From Caballeronia temeraria (lineage in GTDB: Bacteria > Pseudomonadota > Gammaproteobacteria > Burkholderiales > Burkholderiaceae): a stretch of DNA of 64,000 nt. Position 1 is the stretch's first letter, and every line of letters starts with the position of its first letter. The position numbers and the translations under genes were made by a program. The notes under the pieces were generated by a model that was not told where the DNA came from, ran no database searches, and saw nothing but the letters and a program-made list of their open reading frames with translations. The stretch lies in the NCBI RefSeq assembly GCF_001544795.2, contig NZ_FCOI02000007.1:124001-188000 (forward strand), read 5' to 3'. Shown one piece after another: positions 55,390-64,000 of this stretch.

Positions 55390-55917
55390 TTACTTGGCCT
55401 TCTTCTTCGGGGCAAGCACCATGATCATCTGACGCCCTTCCATCTTCGGCATCTGCTCGACCTGACCGTATTCGTCCAGATCCGTCTTCAGACGTTCGAG
55501 CATGCGCATGCCGATTTCCTGGTGCGCCATTTCGCGACCGCGGAAACGCAACGTGATTTTCGTCTTGTCGCCGTCTTCGAGGAAGCGAGTGAGGTTGCGC
55601 AGTTTGACGTTGTAGTCACCGTCGTCCGTGCCGGGGCGGAATTTGACTTCCTTCACCTGCACGATCTTCTGCTTGAGCTTCGCCTCGTGTTGCTTCTTCG
55701 CTTCCGAATACTTGAACTTGCCGTAATCCATCAAACGGCAGACAGGCGGTGACGCCTGCGGCGCGATTTCGACGAGATCCACGTCGAGTTGCTCCGATTG
55801 ACGGAACGCCTCGGCCAGTTTCACGATTCCGAGCGGCTCGTTGTCCACTCCGACCAAACGCACTTCCGGCGCAGTAATTTCACCGTTGATGCGATGTGAC
55901 GACTTATCAGTAGCGAT
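55390..55917 (-). CDS. infC: Translation initiation factor IF-3 (rare AUC start)
   Basis: IF-3 splits ribosomes and proofreads start codons. The conserved N-terminus [20 protein letters not shown] lies upstream of the first ATG/GTG. Reading back from it, the only start consistent with a Shine-Dalgarno is ATC at 55917, with GAGG nine to ten bases upstream, giving (M)[18 protein letters not shown] and 175 residues. Rare start codons on infC are known to allow IF-3 autoregulation (AUU in E. coli). Starting at the GTG at 55863 would cut off the N-terminal domain beginning. The C-terminal domain has [20 protein letters not shown]. It is 47 bp after thrS. Confidence 0.93.
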   Translation of the reverse strand: MATDKSSHRINGEITAPEVRLVGVDNEPLGIVKLAEAFRQSEQLDVDLVEIAPQASPPVCRLMDYGKFKYSEAKKQHEAKLKQKIVQVKEVKFRPGTDDGDYNVKLRNLTRFLEDGDKTKITLRFRGREMAHQEIGMRMLERLKTDLDEYGQVEQMPKMEGRQMIMVLAPKKKAK

Positions 55918-55964
55918 GTTACGTTTCCTCTAAAAATGAAAAAACAAGCCGCGCTGCGAGTGAC

Positions 55965-57872
55965 TTACTTGAACGCCCGCACTTCCTGCTGCAGACGTTC
56001 GAGGAATGCGTCGACTGGCATTACACCCAGGTCGACACCGCCACGAGCACGCACGGCCACGGTTTGTGCATCACGCTCTTTGTCGCCGACGACCAGCAAA
56101 TACGGCACCTTTTGCAGCGTGTGCTCGCGTATTTTATAGCTAATCTTCTCGTTGCGCAAATCGGACTCCACTCTAAGCCCTTGTTTTTGCAACGATTGAG
56201 CCAGATTTGCGGCATATTCCGCCTGACTTTCAGCAATATTCAACACAACGGCCTGGATCGGAGCGAGCCAGGGCGGCATGGCGCCGGCATGGTGCTCGAT
56301 CAAAATGCCGAGAAAACGCTCCATTGATCCGACGATTGCACGGTGAAGCATGACCGGACGGCGGCGGCTATTGTCTTCCGCCACGTATTCCGCGCCGAGA
56401 CGCTCCGGCAGCACCATGTCGAGCTGGAGCGTGCCGCACTGCCACGATCGGCCAAGCGCATCCTTGATGTGGTACTCGATCTTCGGACCGTAGAACGCGC
56501 CTTCGCCCGCGAGCTCTTCCCACTTCAGACCGCACGCGGTCAGCGCTTCGCGCAGGCCCTGCTCGGCGCGATCCCACGTTTCATCGGTGCCGGCGCGTTG
56601 CTCCGGACGCAGCGACAATTTGATGTCGATCTGATCGAAGCCGAAATCCTTGTACACGCTCATCGCGAGGGTGTTGAACGCGATCGATTCCGCGATGAAC
56701 TGATCTTCGGTACAGAAGATATGCGCATCGTCCTGAACGAAGCCGCGCACGCGCATCAGGCCGTGCAGCGCGCCCGACGGCTCGTTGCGATGGCACGAAC
56801 CGAACTCGGCATAACGCAGCGGCAGATCGCGGTACGAACGCAGGCCATGATTGAACACTTGAACATGACCCGGGCAGTTCATCGGCTTGATCGCGTAGTC
56901 GCGCTTTTCCGACTCGGTCGTGAACATGTTTTCACGATAATTCTGCCAGTGGCCCGACGCTTCCCAGAGCGAGCGATCCATGACCATCGGGGTCTTGATC
57001 TCGAGATAGCCGGCTTCGTTCACGCGGCGGCGCATGTACTGCTCGACTTGCTGCCACAGCGACCAGCCCTTCGGATGCCAGAAGACCATGCCCGGCGCTT
57101 CGTCCTGCAGATGGAACAGGTCGAGCTGCTTGCCGAGCTTGCGGTGATCGCGCTTCTCGGCTTCTTCCAGCATGTGCAGGTACTGGTCCTGGTCTTCCTT
57201 TTTGGTCCAGGCAGTGCCGTAGATGCGCTGAAGCTGCTCGTTCTTCGAGTCGCCGCGCCAGTAGGCGCCCGCGACTTTCATCAGCTTGAAAACCTTCAGC
57301 TTGCCGGTGGACGGCACGTGCGGGCCGCGGCACAGGTCGATGAAATTGCCGTGCGAATACAGCCGGATCTCGTCGCTTTCCGGAATCGATTCGATGATCT
57401 CGGCCTTATATGCCTCGCCGATGCTCTTGAAGTACTCGACGGCCTCATTGCGCGACACGACGCGGCGCGATACCGGCTCGTTCTTCTGCGCCAGTTCCTG
57501 CATGCGCTTCTCGATCTTCTCGAGATCTTCGGGCGTGAAAGGACGGCTATACGAGAAGTCGTAATAGAAGCCGTTGTCGATGACCGGTCCGATGGTCACC
57601 TGCGCTTGCGGGAACAGATCCTTCACCGCATAGGCCAGCAAGTGCGCGGTCGAGTGGCGCACGACATCGACGCCTTCGGGATCCTTGTCGGTGACGATCG
57701 CGAGCGACGAATCCTTGTCGATCAGAAACGAGGTGTCGACGAGTTCGCCGTTGAGCTTGCCGGCGAGCGCCGCCTTGGCAAGGCCCGCGCCGATCGATGC
57801 CGCGACTTCCGCGACGGTCACCGGGTGGTCGTATTGTCGGACCGACCCATCAGGCAAACGTACCGAAACCAT
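55965..57872 (-). CDS. thrS: Threonine-tRNA ligase
   Basis: ThrRS charges tRNA-Thr and edits Ser-tRNA. From ATG 57872 the protein is 635 residues. In order: TGS domain ([20 protein letters not shown]), editing domain with [12 protein letters not shown], and a class II core with zinc ligands near [40 protein letters not shown] and the C-terminal anticodon-binding domain follow. A TTG four codons upstream is also open, but GGAGA precedes the ATG. It is first of the thrS-infC-rpmI-rplT-pheST-ihfA-merR run. Confidence 0.97.
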   Translation of the reverse strand: MVSVRLPDGSVRQYDHPVTVAEVAASIGAGLAKAALAGKLNGELVDTSFLIDKDSSLAIVTDKDPEGVDVVRHSTAHLLAYAVKDLFPQAQVTIGPVIDNGFYYDFSYSRPFTPEDLEKIEKRMQELAQKNEPVSRRVVSRNEAVEYFKSIGEAYKAEIIESIPESDEIRLYSHGNFIDLCRGPHVPSTGKLKVFKLMKVAGAYWRGDSKNEQLQRIYGTAWTKKEDQDQYLHMLEEAEKRDHRKLGKQLDLFHLQDEAPGMVFWHPKGWSLWQQVEQYMRRRVNEAGYLEIKTPMVMDRSLWEASGHWQNYRENMFTTESEKRDYAIKPMNCPGHVQVFNHGLRSYRDLPLRYAEFGSCHRNEPSGALHGLMRVRGFVQDDAHIFCTEDQFIAESIAFNTLAMSVYKDFGFDQIDIKLSLRPEQRAGTDETWDRAEQGLREALTACGLKWEELAGEGAFYGPKIEYHIKDALGRSWQCGTLQLDMVLPERLGAEYVAEDNSRRRPVMLHRAIVGSMERFLGILIEHHAGAMPPWLAPIQAVVLNIAESQAEYAANLAQSLQKQGLRVESDLRNEKISYKIREHTLQKVPYLLVVGDKERDAQTVAVRARGGVDLGVMPVDAFLERLQQEVRAFK

Positions 57873-57925
57873 ATCGTTCTCCAAGACGCCGGCGCATGCC
57901 GGGCGATTCGATTAAGCATTGCCGC

Positions 57926-57947
57926 GCGATTTCTTTTCGAAAATCGC
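57926..57947. promoter_or_regulatory. Stem-loop in the thrS leader
   Basis: GCGATTT/AAATCGC 7-bp stem with an eight-base loop, 54-75 bp before the thrS start; a second short stem CCGGC/GCCGG lies near the ribosome-binding site. In E. coli the thrS leader folds into a tRNA-like operator; similarity here is not shown. Confidence 0.3.
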
Positions 57948-57952
57948 AAGGC

Positions 57953-57988
57953 AAAAAAAATGCGGCCCCGCTATCGAGGGGCCGCATT
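57953..57988 (-). terminator. Rho-independent terminator downstream of tRNA-Val
   Basis: Perfect 11-bp stem (57959-57969 with 57978-57988), eight-base loop, followed on the minus strand by an eight-T run. It ends the tRNA-Val transcript about 180 bp past the tRNA. Confidence 0.92.
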
Positions 57989-58166
57989 CACTTTTCACAC
58001 ATACCGCGAAACAATTTGGCAGAAGGCGAATATGGTCCTCGACTAGCGTCGCTCCGAAGTTGTTTCGGTCAACGTTCGACGTGCCATTTTCTTTTCGCCT
58101 TTTGCGCAGTGCGCTTCTTGCGGTTTGAAACTCCGCGAACTGAAGTCCGCTGAATTTCGTTTTCGT

Positions 58167-58243
58167 TGGTAGGCTCGATTGGACTCGAACCAACGACCCC
58201 CACCATGTCAAGGTGGTGCTCTAACCAGCTGAGCTACGAGCCT
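58167..58243 (-). tRNA. tRNA-Val (anticodon GAC)
   Basis: 77 nt with encoded CCA. Acceptor AGGCTCG pairs with CGAGCCT. The anticodon stem CCACC/GGTGG encloses TTGACAT, giving anticodon GAC for GUC/GUU. The T-loop is TTCGAGT. Confidence 0.97.
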
Positions 58244-58255
58244 GAAAGAAGTGAG

Positions 58256-58284
58256 ATTATATGGAGCGTTTCGGATCTTGGCAA
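58256..58284 (-). promoter_or_regulatory. Sigma-70 promoter of tRNA-Val
   Basis: On the minus strand TTGCCA (58284-58279), 17-bp spacer, TATAAT (58261-58256), 12 bp before the mature tRNA. A near-consensus promoter. Confidence 0.8.
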
Positions 58285-58339
58285 GTGGGTTTCTTCAGAA
58301 AAATCGAAAATATTCGCCGATCCGTTCAACACTCCCCGA

Positions 58340-60574
58340 CTACGCGCGGCGCGACGCGCGAATGACGCCCTGCACTTCTCCGAGCAGCGTGCACGCGCGC
58401 TGAATCTGTGCGGCGCTCGATACTTCCACGGTGAACTGCATATAGGCGATATTCCGACGGCTCTGGCTCTTCACGCCGATCACGTTGATTTTCTCGCGCG
58501 CGAACACTTCGGAGATATCGCGCAGCAGACCCTGCCGGTCGGCCGACTCCACCGCGAGATCCACCGGATACACCGACGAGCCGCGTCCGTTCATCACGTC
58601 GGCGGACCATGTCGTGTGCAGCACGCGTTCGGGCGAACGCTGGGCCATGCGCTTGAACGTCGTGCAATCGGTGCGATGGACCGACATGCCTTTGCCGCGC
58701 GTGACGAAACCCGCGATCGGATCGGGCGGCGCCGGACGGCAGCAGCGCGCGAGTTGCGTGAGCAGTGCATCCACGCCGACGACGAGCACGCCCGTCGACG
58801 CACCGTGCGCGACGCTCTGTCCGCTGCTGCGCTTTTCGAACTGCTCGGGCGCTTCCGGCTCGGGCTCGGGCGGCGGCGTGTCGGAGAGCGCCTGCTCGAT
58901 GTTGCGCAGACTGAACTCTTCCTTCGCGACGACCGCGTAGAGATCCTCGGGCGTCTTGAAGCCGAGCTTGCTCGCGAGCTGATCGAGACTGACCGACGTC
59001 TTCCCCTCGCGCTGCAAGGTCTTTTCGACCAGGCTCCGTCCCGCCGCGATGTTTTCCGCCGCGTCCGCCGCCAGGAACCACGAGCGCACTTTCTGCCGCG
59101 CGCGCGGGCTTTGCAGATAGCCGAGCTGTGGATTGAGCCAGTCGCGCGACGGCCCGCCCTCTTTCACCGCGACGATCTCGACCGTCTGCCCGTTCTGCAG
59201 CGGCGTGTTGAGCGGCACCATCGCGCCGTCGACGCGCGCGCCGCGACAGCGATGCCCAAGCTCGCTATGCAGGTGATACGCGAAATCGACGGCCGTCGCG
59301 CCCTGCGGCAGCGCGATCACGCGGGCCTGCGGCGTCAGCACGTAGATGTGGTCGTCGTCGAGGGTGGCATCGCGCAGATGCTGCCAGCCGCGTTGTTCGC
59401 CGCGCCCCTCGCCTTCCACGTCGTCCTTCCATGCGAGAAGCTGACGCAGCCATGCAATCTTCTCGTCGTATTTCTCGCTCGCCGTCACCTGCCCCGCGTA
59501 ACCGCGCGCGCCCGCTTCCTTGTAACGCCAGTGCGCGGCCACGCCGTACTCGGCGAACTGATGCATCTCGTGCGTGCGGATCTGAACTTCGAATGCGCGC
59601 CCGTCGTCGCCGATCACGACCGTATGCAGCGACATGTAGCCGTTGGGTTTGGGACGCGAGATGTAGTCGTCGAACTCGCGCGGCACCGGCTGCCACAGGT
59701 TGTGCACAATGCCGAGCACGGTGTAGCAATCCTTGATGTCGCCGACGATCACGCGAAACGCGCGCACATCGTTCAGTTCGGAGAAGTCGAGATGCTTGCC
59801 GCGCATCTTCTTCCAGATGCTGTAGATGTGCTTCGGCCGCCCGCTCACTTCCGCCTTGATGTGCGCGGTGTCGAGCTCCTTCTGCAGACGCGCGATCGCC
59901 TCCGTCACATAGCTTTCGCGCTCGATGCGCTTCTCGTCGAGCAGCTTGGCGATGCGCTTGTACGTGACCGGATCTTCGAAGCGGAACGAGAGATCCTCGA
60001 GCTCCCACTTCAGTTGCCAGATGCCGAGCCGGTTGGCGAGCGGCGCGTAGATTTCGAGCGTCTCGCGCGGCACATCGGGCGTGGGATCGATCTTGTGGGC
60101 CGCGTGATAGCGCAACGTCTGCACGCGCGATGCGAGCCGGATCAGCACGACGCGAATGTCCTGCGCGAACGCGAGCAGCATCTTGCGCAGCGCCTCGACC
60201 TGCGCGCGCCGCGCGGCTTGGGCATCGCGCGTGTTCTCGGGCAATTCCGCGAGCGTCGCGCGCGAGCTGACCGAGCCGAGCCGCAAGAGCTTGCGCACGT
60301 CGCCGACGAGCCGCTGCACTTCCGGTCCGAAGCGCTCGGCGATCACCTTCTCGGGATCGTCGAGATGCGGCGCCAGCACGAAGAGCGCCGCCGCGGCGAC
60401 CGCGTGCGAATCGACGTTGAGCGTCTGCATGATGCGCGCGGTGCCCGCCGCGTGGTCCGAGAGCAGTTCGCCGGTCGAGACGCGCGCGTCCTTCGCGTGC
60501 TCGCGCACGAACGCGAGCGCGTCGTCGATGGACGGCTCGGGCAGCGTTTGCGCAGGAATAGCGGTCTCGGTCAT
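58340..60574 (-). CDS. relA: (p)ppGpp synthetase RelA
   Basis: RelA makes (p)ppGpp on stalled ribosomes. The 744-residue protein has a degenerate N-terminal HD-like domain (LLSDHAAGTARIMQTLNVDS without the paired HD and ED residues of SpoT). The synthetase domain has EFDDYISRPKPNGYMSLHTV; the acidic EFDD motif is typical of RelA rather than SpoT. A TGS domain (VIALPQGATAVDFAYHLHSE), a Cys/His region with LLTQLARCCRPAPPDPIAGF, and a C-terminal ACT domain follow. It is 35 bp downstream of ridA; the tRNA-Val promoter begins 55 bp past its stop. Confidence 0.95.
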   Translation of the reverse strand: MTETAIPAQTLPEPSIDDALAFVREHAKDARVSTGELLSDHAAGTARIMQTLNVDSHAVAAAALFVLAPHLDDPEKVIAERFGPEVQRLVGDVRKLLRLGSVSSRATLAELPENTRDAQAARRAQVEALRKMLLAFAQDIRVVLIRLASRVQTLRYHAAHKIDPTPDVPRETLEIYAPLANRLGIWQLKWELEDLSFRFEDPVTYKRIAKLLDEKRIERESYVTEAIARLQKELDTAHIKAEVSGRPKHIYSIWKKMRGKHLDFSELNDVRAFRVIVGDIKDCYTVLGIVHNLWQPVPREFDDYISRPKPNGYMSLHTVVIGDDGRAFEVQIRTHEMHQFAEYGVAAHWRYKEAGARGYAGQVTASEKYDEKIAWLRQLLAWKDDVEGEGRGEQRGWQHLRDATLDDDHIYVLTPQARVIALPQGATAVDFAYHLHSELGHRCRGARVDGAMVPLNTPLQNGQTVEIVAVKEGGPSRDWLNPQLGYLQSPRARQKVRSWFLAADAAENIAAGRSLVEKTLQREGKTSVSLDQLASKLGFKTPEDLYAVVAKEEFSLRNIEQALSDTPPPEPEPEAPEQFEKRSSGQSVAHGASTGVLVVGVDALLTQLARCCRPAPPDPIAGFVTRGKGMSVHRTDCTTFKRMAQRSPERVLHTTWSADVMNGRGSSVYPVDLAVESADRQGLLRDISEVFAREKINVIGVKSQSRRNIAYMQFTVEVSSAAQIQRACTLLGEVQGVIRASRRA

Positions 60575-60609
60575 GCCGGCAATGCAGTTACGTCAGGCGA
60601 TGCAACGAA

Positions 60610-60963
60610 TCAGCTGCGCTGCGCCGCGATCACGACGATTTCGACGAGGCACGCCGGATTCGCCAGCTTCGACTCGACCGTCGCGCGCGGCGGCGTGTTG
60701 CCTTCCGCGACCCACGAATCCCACACGGCGTTCATGCCGGGGAAATGGATCATGTCCGAGATGTAGATCTGCACCGTGAGCAAATGCGACTTGTCGCTGT
60801 TCGCTTCCTCGAGCAAGCGGTCGATGTGGCCGAGCACTTCACGCGTCTGACCGGTGATGTCCTGCTCCGTGTCCTCGGCGATCTGGCCGGCGAGATACAC
60901 GGTGCCGTTGTGGATCGCGGTTTCGGAAAGGCGCGGGCCGACGTGATGACGAATGACTGCCAT
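60610..60963 (-). CDS. ridA: RidA/YjgF-family enamine/imine deaminase
   Basis: RidA proteins hydrolyse reactive enamine/imine intermediates from PLP enzymes. The 117-residue trimeric-fold protein has RLSETAIHNGTVYLAGQIAE, LLTVQIYISDMIHFPGMNAV, then PPRATVESKLANPACLVEI containing the active-site Arg-Ala-Thr-Val pattern. The group with DxDITGQTREVL is one of several RidA subfamilies (Rid2/3-like), so the exact substrate is uncertain. It lies between a hydrolase gene and relA. Confidence 0.88.
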   Translation of the reverse strand: MAVIRHHVGPRLSETAIHNGTVYLAGQIAEDTEQDITGQTREVLGHIDRLLEEANSDKSHLLTVQIYISDMIHFPGMNAVWDSWVAEGNTPPRATVESKLANPACLVEIVVIAAQRS

Positions 60964-61025
60964 TGTGTGTTCCTGATCGATGATGTTGAAAAGACGAGCA
61001 CTGGCGACGGACGCTCAACCCAATA

Positions 61026-61946
61026 TTATGCCCCGCTGCCGCCATCGCCGAGAAAGAACCCCCTGGCAATGGCGATTTGATCCTCGACAAGAAACGCGGG
61101 CGCGTGCCCCGCGCCCGGAATCTCGGCGCGCGTCACGGCGTGGCCCTTTTCGACCATTTGCGCGACCGTCTCGCGCGACAGCAAATCCGAGCTCTCGCCG
61201 CGCACGACGAGCACCGGCGTCCTGATCGACGCGAGCGAACGCCACAGAAATGCCTCGCCGGCTGCGTTCTGCTCGTCGGTGGCCGAGGTGAAAGGCGTCG
61301 CGATGCCCGGATCGTAGCGAAAGCCCCACGCGCCGTCCCGCTCTTGCAGAAGCGGCGTGTTGATGCTCGCCCACTCTTCGTCGGTCAGCGGCCCGAACGA
61401 CGAGGCCAGCGCCGCCGCATGACGCACGCCTTCATCGAGCGACGCGAAGCGCGCCGGCTTGCCAAGATACTCGCCGATGCGCTGCAGCGCGATCGGCTCG
61501 ATATGCGGCCCGACATCGTTGAGCAGCATCTTCCTGATCGGCGTGTTCGGCAGCCCGCCGAGCGCCATGCCGATGAGTCCGCCCATCGACGTGCCAAACC
61601 AGTCCACCGTCTCCACGTTCAGCCGCGCGATCAGCGTGACCATGTCCGCGACATATTGCGGCACGCCGTAGTAGCGCGGATCGGCGAGCCAGTCGGACAG
61701 ACCGCGCCCGACGACGTCCGGACACACCACGCGATACTCGTGCGCGAAAGCCCGCGCGAGCGTGTCGAAATCGCGTCCGGAACGCGTCAGGCCGTGCACG
61801 CAGAGCAGCACGCGCGGATTGCCCGGATCGCCCCACTCCGTATAGGCGATGCGATGCAGACCCGCCGGGCTCGCGCATTGGACGAAGCGCTGACGCGGTT
61901 CGTTCAGATCGGAATGCACTGCTTCGACGACGATGGATGCGGTCAT
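61026..61946 (-). CDS. Alpha/beta hydrolase
   Basis: A 306-residue alpha/beta-hydrolase-fold enzyme: VLLCVHGLTRSGRDFDTLAR (oxyanion HG), PDVVGRGLSDWLADPRYYGV, nucleophile elbow DWFGTSMGGLIGMALG (G-T-S-M-G), a catalytic acid probably in VVRGESSDLLS, and His in IPGAGHAPAFLVED. Such proteins are carboxylesterases or carbon-carbon hydrolases; the substrate is unknown. From ATG 61946 it has GAGGA upstream. It starts a hydrolase-ridA-relA run. Confidence 0.9.
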   Translation of the reverse strand: MTASIVVEAVHSDLNEPRQRFVQCASPAGLHRIAYTEWGDPGNPRVLLCVHGLTRSGRDFDTLARAFAHEYRVVCPDVVGRGLSDWLADPRYYGVPQYVADMVTLIARLNVETVDWFGTSMGGLIGMALGGLPNTPIRKMLLNDVGPHIEPIALQRIGEYLGKPARFASLDEGVRHAAALASSFGPLTDEEWASINTPLLQERDGAWGFRYDPGIATPFTSATDEQNAAGEAFLWRSLASIRTPVLVVRGESSDLLSRETVAQMVEKGHAVTRAEIPGAGHAPAFLVEDQIAIARGFFLGDGGSGA

Positions 61947-62061
61947 GGAGGATTCCTCGTGGCAAGTGTCGAAAACGATTGTAAAGCGCATCACGCCGGA
62001 CCGAGCGAACGTTGGCCGAACGGACGACCCCGTTCAAAGCCTCCCAGATGCGGCCGATCGC

Positions 62062-62101
62062 GCAAAAACAAAGCGGGCGGAGCTTCGAAAGCTCCGCCCG
62101 C
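62062..62101 (-). terminator. Rho-independent terminator of scoAB
   Basis: Perfect 13-bp stem (62073-62085 with 62089-62101), three-base loop, followed on the minus strand by TTTGTTTTTG. It lies 50 bp past the scoB stop. Confidence 0.88.
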
Positions 62102-62151
62102 CCGTGTTTCGCGCTCACGCCGCGCGAAGCGGCGTTCGTGTCACGCCGAAA

Positions 62152-62793
62152 TTACTTCACGCTCGAGACATCGAGCGGCGCGCCCGTCTTCTTCTGGATT
62201 TCCTCGGCCGTCACGCCGTCAGCCAGCTCGACGAGCTTCAGTCCGCCGTTCACGACGTCGATCACGCCGAGATCCGTGATGATGCGGTTCACGACGCCCA
62301 CGCCCGTCAGCGGCAGCGTGCACGCTTCGAGAATCTTGTGCTGGTCGCCCTTCGCGACGTGCTCCATCAGCACGACCACGCGCTTCACGCCGGCGACGAG
62401 GTCCATCGCGCCGCCCATGCCCTTGATCATCTTGCCGGGGATCATCCAGTTCGCGAGATCGCCCTTCTTGCTGATCTGCATTGCGCCGAGGATCGCCAGA
62501 TTGATGTGGCCGCCGCGAATCATCGCGAACGAATCCGCCGACGAAAAGATCGACGAGCCCGGCAGCGTCGTCACGGTCTGCTTGCCGGCGTTGATGAGAT
62601 CGGCGTCGACTTCGTCTTCATACGGCGACGGGCCGATCCCGAGCAGGCCGTTTTCCGATTGCAGCCACACTTCCATGCCGTCCGGAACGTGATTGGCGAC
62701 GAGCGTCGGCAAGCCGATGCCCAGGTTCACGTAGAAGCCGTCCTGCAGTTCCTGCGCCGCACGCGCGGCCATCTGGTCACGAGTCCAAGCCAT
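62152..62793 (-). CDS. scoB: Succinyl-CoA:3-ketoacid CoA transferase subunit B
   Basis: ScoB, with ScoA, transfers CoA from succinyl-CoA to acetoacetate. The 213-residue subunit begins [20 protein letters not shown]. It has [39 protein letters not shown] with the catalytic Glu, and [20 protein letters not shown]. It starts two bases after scoA. The frame is open upstream but non-homologous. It is a paralogue of pcaJ. Confidence 0.93.
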   Translation of the reverse strand: MAWTRDQMAARAAQELQDGFYVNLGIGLPTLVANHVPDGMEVWLQSENGLLGIGPSPYEDEVDADLINAGKQTVTTLPGSSIFSSADSFAMIRGGHINLAILGAMQISKKGDLANWMIPGKMIKGMGGAMDLVAGVKRVVVLMEHVAKGDQHKILEACTLPLTGVGVVNRIITDLGVIDVVNGGLKLVELADGVTAEEIQKKTGAPLDVSSVK

Positions 62794-62795
62794 GA

Positions 62796-63500
62796 TTACT
62801 CTCCTTTCGCGCGGACGATGCGTTGTTCGATGCGCTTTTCCGGGTGCGCATTCAGCACGAGGCGTTGCACGAAGATGCCAGGCGTATGGATATGGTCCGG
62901 ATCCAGCTCGCCCGTCTCGACGATCTCTTCGACTTCGGCGACGGTGATCTTGCCGGCCATCGCGCAATTCGGGTTGAAGTTGCGCGCCGTGCGGCGATAG
63001 ATCAGGTTGCCGGACTTGTCGGCCTTCCAGGCTTTGACGAGCGCGACATCGGCGGTCAGCGAATGTTCGAGCACGTAGTGGTTCTCGCCGAACTGGCGCG
63101 TTTCCTTGCCATCGGCGATCACGGTGCCGAAACCGGTGTTCGTGAAGAACGCCGGAATGCCCGCGCCGCCCGCGCGCAGCTTCTCGGCGAGCGTGCCCTG
63201 CGGCGTGAATTCGAGCTCGAGTTCGCCGGCGAGATACTGCCGCTCGAACTCCTTGTTTTCGCCGACGTACGACGAAATCATCTTCTTGATCTGGCGCGTC
63301 TCGAGCAGCAGACCGAGGCCGAAGCCGTCGACGCCCGCGTTATTGCTGATGCAGGTGATGTCCTTCACGCCCGTGTCGCGCAGTGCCGCGATGAGCGCTT
63401 CGGGAATGCCGCAGAGCCCGAAACCGCCGACGGCGAACGTCTGCCCGTCCTTGACGATGTCCTCGAGCGCGGCTTTCGCGCTGGGATAGACCTTGTTCAT
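62796..63500 (-). CDS. scoA: Succinyl-CoA:3-ketoacid CoA transferase subunit A
   Basis: The 234-residue A subunit begins [20 protein letters not shown]. It has [56 protein letters not shown] and [13 protein letters not shown]. The GLCGIPE motif and the Asn-Pro-Asn-Cys segment fit ScoA rather than PcaI, so the substrate is probably acetoacetate in ketone body or PHB use. It is divergent from a PAS-domain gene across 220 bp. Confidence 0.93.
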   Translation of the reverse strand: MNKVYPSAKAALEDIVKDGQTFAVGGFGLCGIPEALIAALRDTGVKDITCISNNAGVDGFGLGLLLETRQIKKMISSYVGENKEFERQYLAGELELEFTPQGTLAEKLRAGGAGIPAFFTNTGFGTVIADGKETRQFGENHYVLEHSLTADVALVKAWKADKSGNLIYRRTARNFNPNCAMAGKITVAEVEEIVETGELDPDHIHTPGIFVQRLVLNAHPEKRIEQRIVRAKGE

Positions 63501-63720
63501 CTGTGTGTCCCTTCCATGTTTGAAACCAACTGAAAATCGGCTTTTTGGCGCCGCCGATGCGCTTCTTTGAGCGCGCCGCGCGGCCTTTTGGCGTGGCACA
63601 AGAGTACTTTGGGCCGATGATCCGGCACAATACGCAAAAATACATAAGTCATTGCCCGCGCGCTTTTGGTTCCCGGCGCTTTTCGCCGCGAAACGAGAGT
63701 CCCCGCGCGCCCGATTTCAC

Positions 63721-64000
63721 ATGCGTGCACTGGATTATCAAACCGCGTTTCATCTCGCGCCCGTGGGGCTCGTGCTTTCGCGCGAGCGCACCATCGAGGA
63801 CTGCAACGCGCAGCTCTGCGCGATCTTCGGCTCCGCGCGCGAGGCGCTCATCGGCAAGTCGTTCGAGGTGCTGTATCCGTCGCCGGACGAATTCGCGCGC
63901 ATCGGCGAGCGCATCGCCGCGCACATCAGCAAGGAAGGCACGTATAGCGACGACCGCATCATGAAGCGCAAGAACGGCGAGCTGTTCTGGTGCCACGTGA
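63721..64000 (+). CDS. PAS-domain regulator (partial, runs off the right edge)
   Basis: The first 93 residues begin MRALDYQTAFHLAPVGLVLS and make up most of a PAS domain (RERTIEDCNAQLCAIFGSAR, EALIGKSFEVLYPSPDEFA, RIMKRKNGELFWCHV). Such a PAS domain next to scoAB is often joined to a C-terminal LuxR-type HTH, but that part is outside the window, so the output domain is inference. It is divergent from scoA and may control it. Confidence 0.8.
   Translation, partial: MRALDYQTAFHLAPVGLVLSRERTIEDCNAQLCAIFGSAREALIGKSFEVLYPSPDEFARIGERIAAHISKEGTYSDDRIMKRKNGELFWCHV

Overview
The window is a GC-rich, densely packed stretch of a beta-proteobacterial chromosome, most likely a Burkholderiaceae member (Burkholderia, Paraburkholderia or Caballeronia). 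This rests on the thrS-infC-rpmI-rplT-pheST-ihfA-merR run, the pcaIJFBDC catabolic cluster beside an IclR-type PcaR, the DUF2844/DUF3443 pair, a BamC lipoprotein and a RelA with the EFDD signature. Almost all genes are housekeeping. I see no insertion sequence, no CRISPR array and no intact prophage.

Layout. 1-6 kb: cell division and chromosome segregation (zipA partial, smc) and a DMT exporter, all on the minus strand. 6-12.4 kb: lysine/diaminopimelate synthesis (dapC, dapD, dapE with an ArsC-like gene inside), prmB and a cardiolipin synthase. 12.4-16.3 kb: glutathione peroxidase, ABC-F ATPase YheS, a C-terminally short CaiB-type CoA transferase and a small unknown gene. 16.4-22.8 kb: radA and alr, divergent lplT, then thiM-thiE-thiD. 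22.8-26 kb: an overlapping minus-strand operon tsaB-rimI-udg-DUF1853. 26-34.5 kb: an acyl-CoA-binding protein, DEAD-box helicase RhlE, and the glyoxylate bypass (aceA, aceB) with uspA, a LysR regulator and a frameshifted haloacid dehalogenase between them. 34.5-39 kb: small genes, a probable structured RNA, bamC, and a secreted DUF2844 protein followed by a DUF3443 lipoprotein. 39-48.2 kb: the protocatechuate branch of the beta-ketoadipate pathway with pcaR, two LysR regulators, a DoxX protein and a small membrane protein. 48.3-49.8 kb: tRNA-Pro and small accessory genes. 49.9-58 kb: the translation and IHF operon. 58-64 kb: tRNA-Val, relA, ridA, a hydrolase, the scoAB CoA transferase and the start of a PAS-domain regulator.

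How the genes work together. pcaBDCIJF turn carboxymuconate into succinyl-CoA and acetyl-CoA. scoAB activates acetoacetate. aceA and aceB let acetyl-CoA be used for growth. The regulatory DNA before pcaI and aceA carries clear dyads.

The most interesting item is the DUF3443 lipoprotein. It carries two D(T/S)GS motifs, a GILGVG segment and a C-terminal WGLPFFYGRRVF segment in the order seen in pepsin-type aspartic proteases. It also appears to need a one-base frame correction in its signal peptide. Other points are a candidate multi-hairpin minus-strand RNA at 35.2-35.4 kb, a nearly perfect 20-bp-arm inverted repeat before pheS, a rare AUC start for infC, a three-half-site PcaR/PcaU-like operator, and a haloacid dehalogenase broken by a frameshift.
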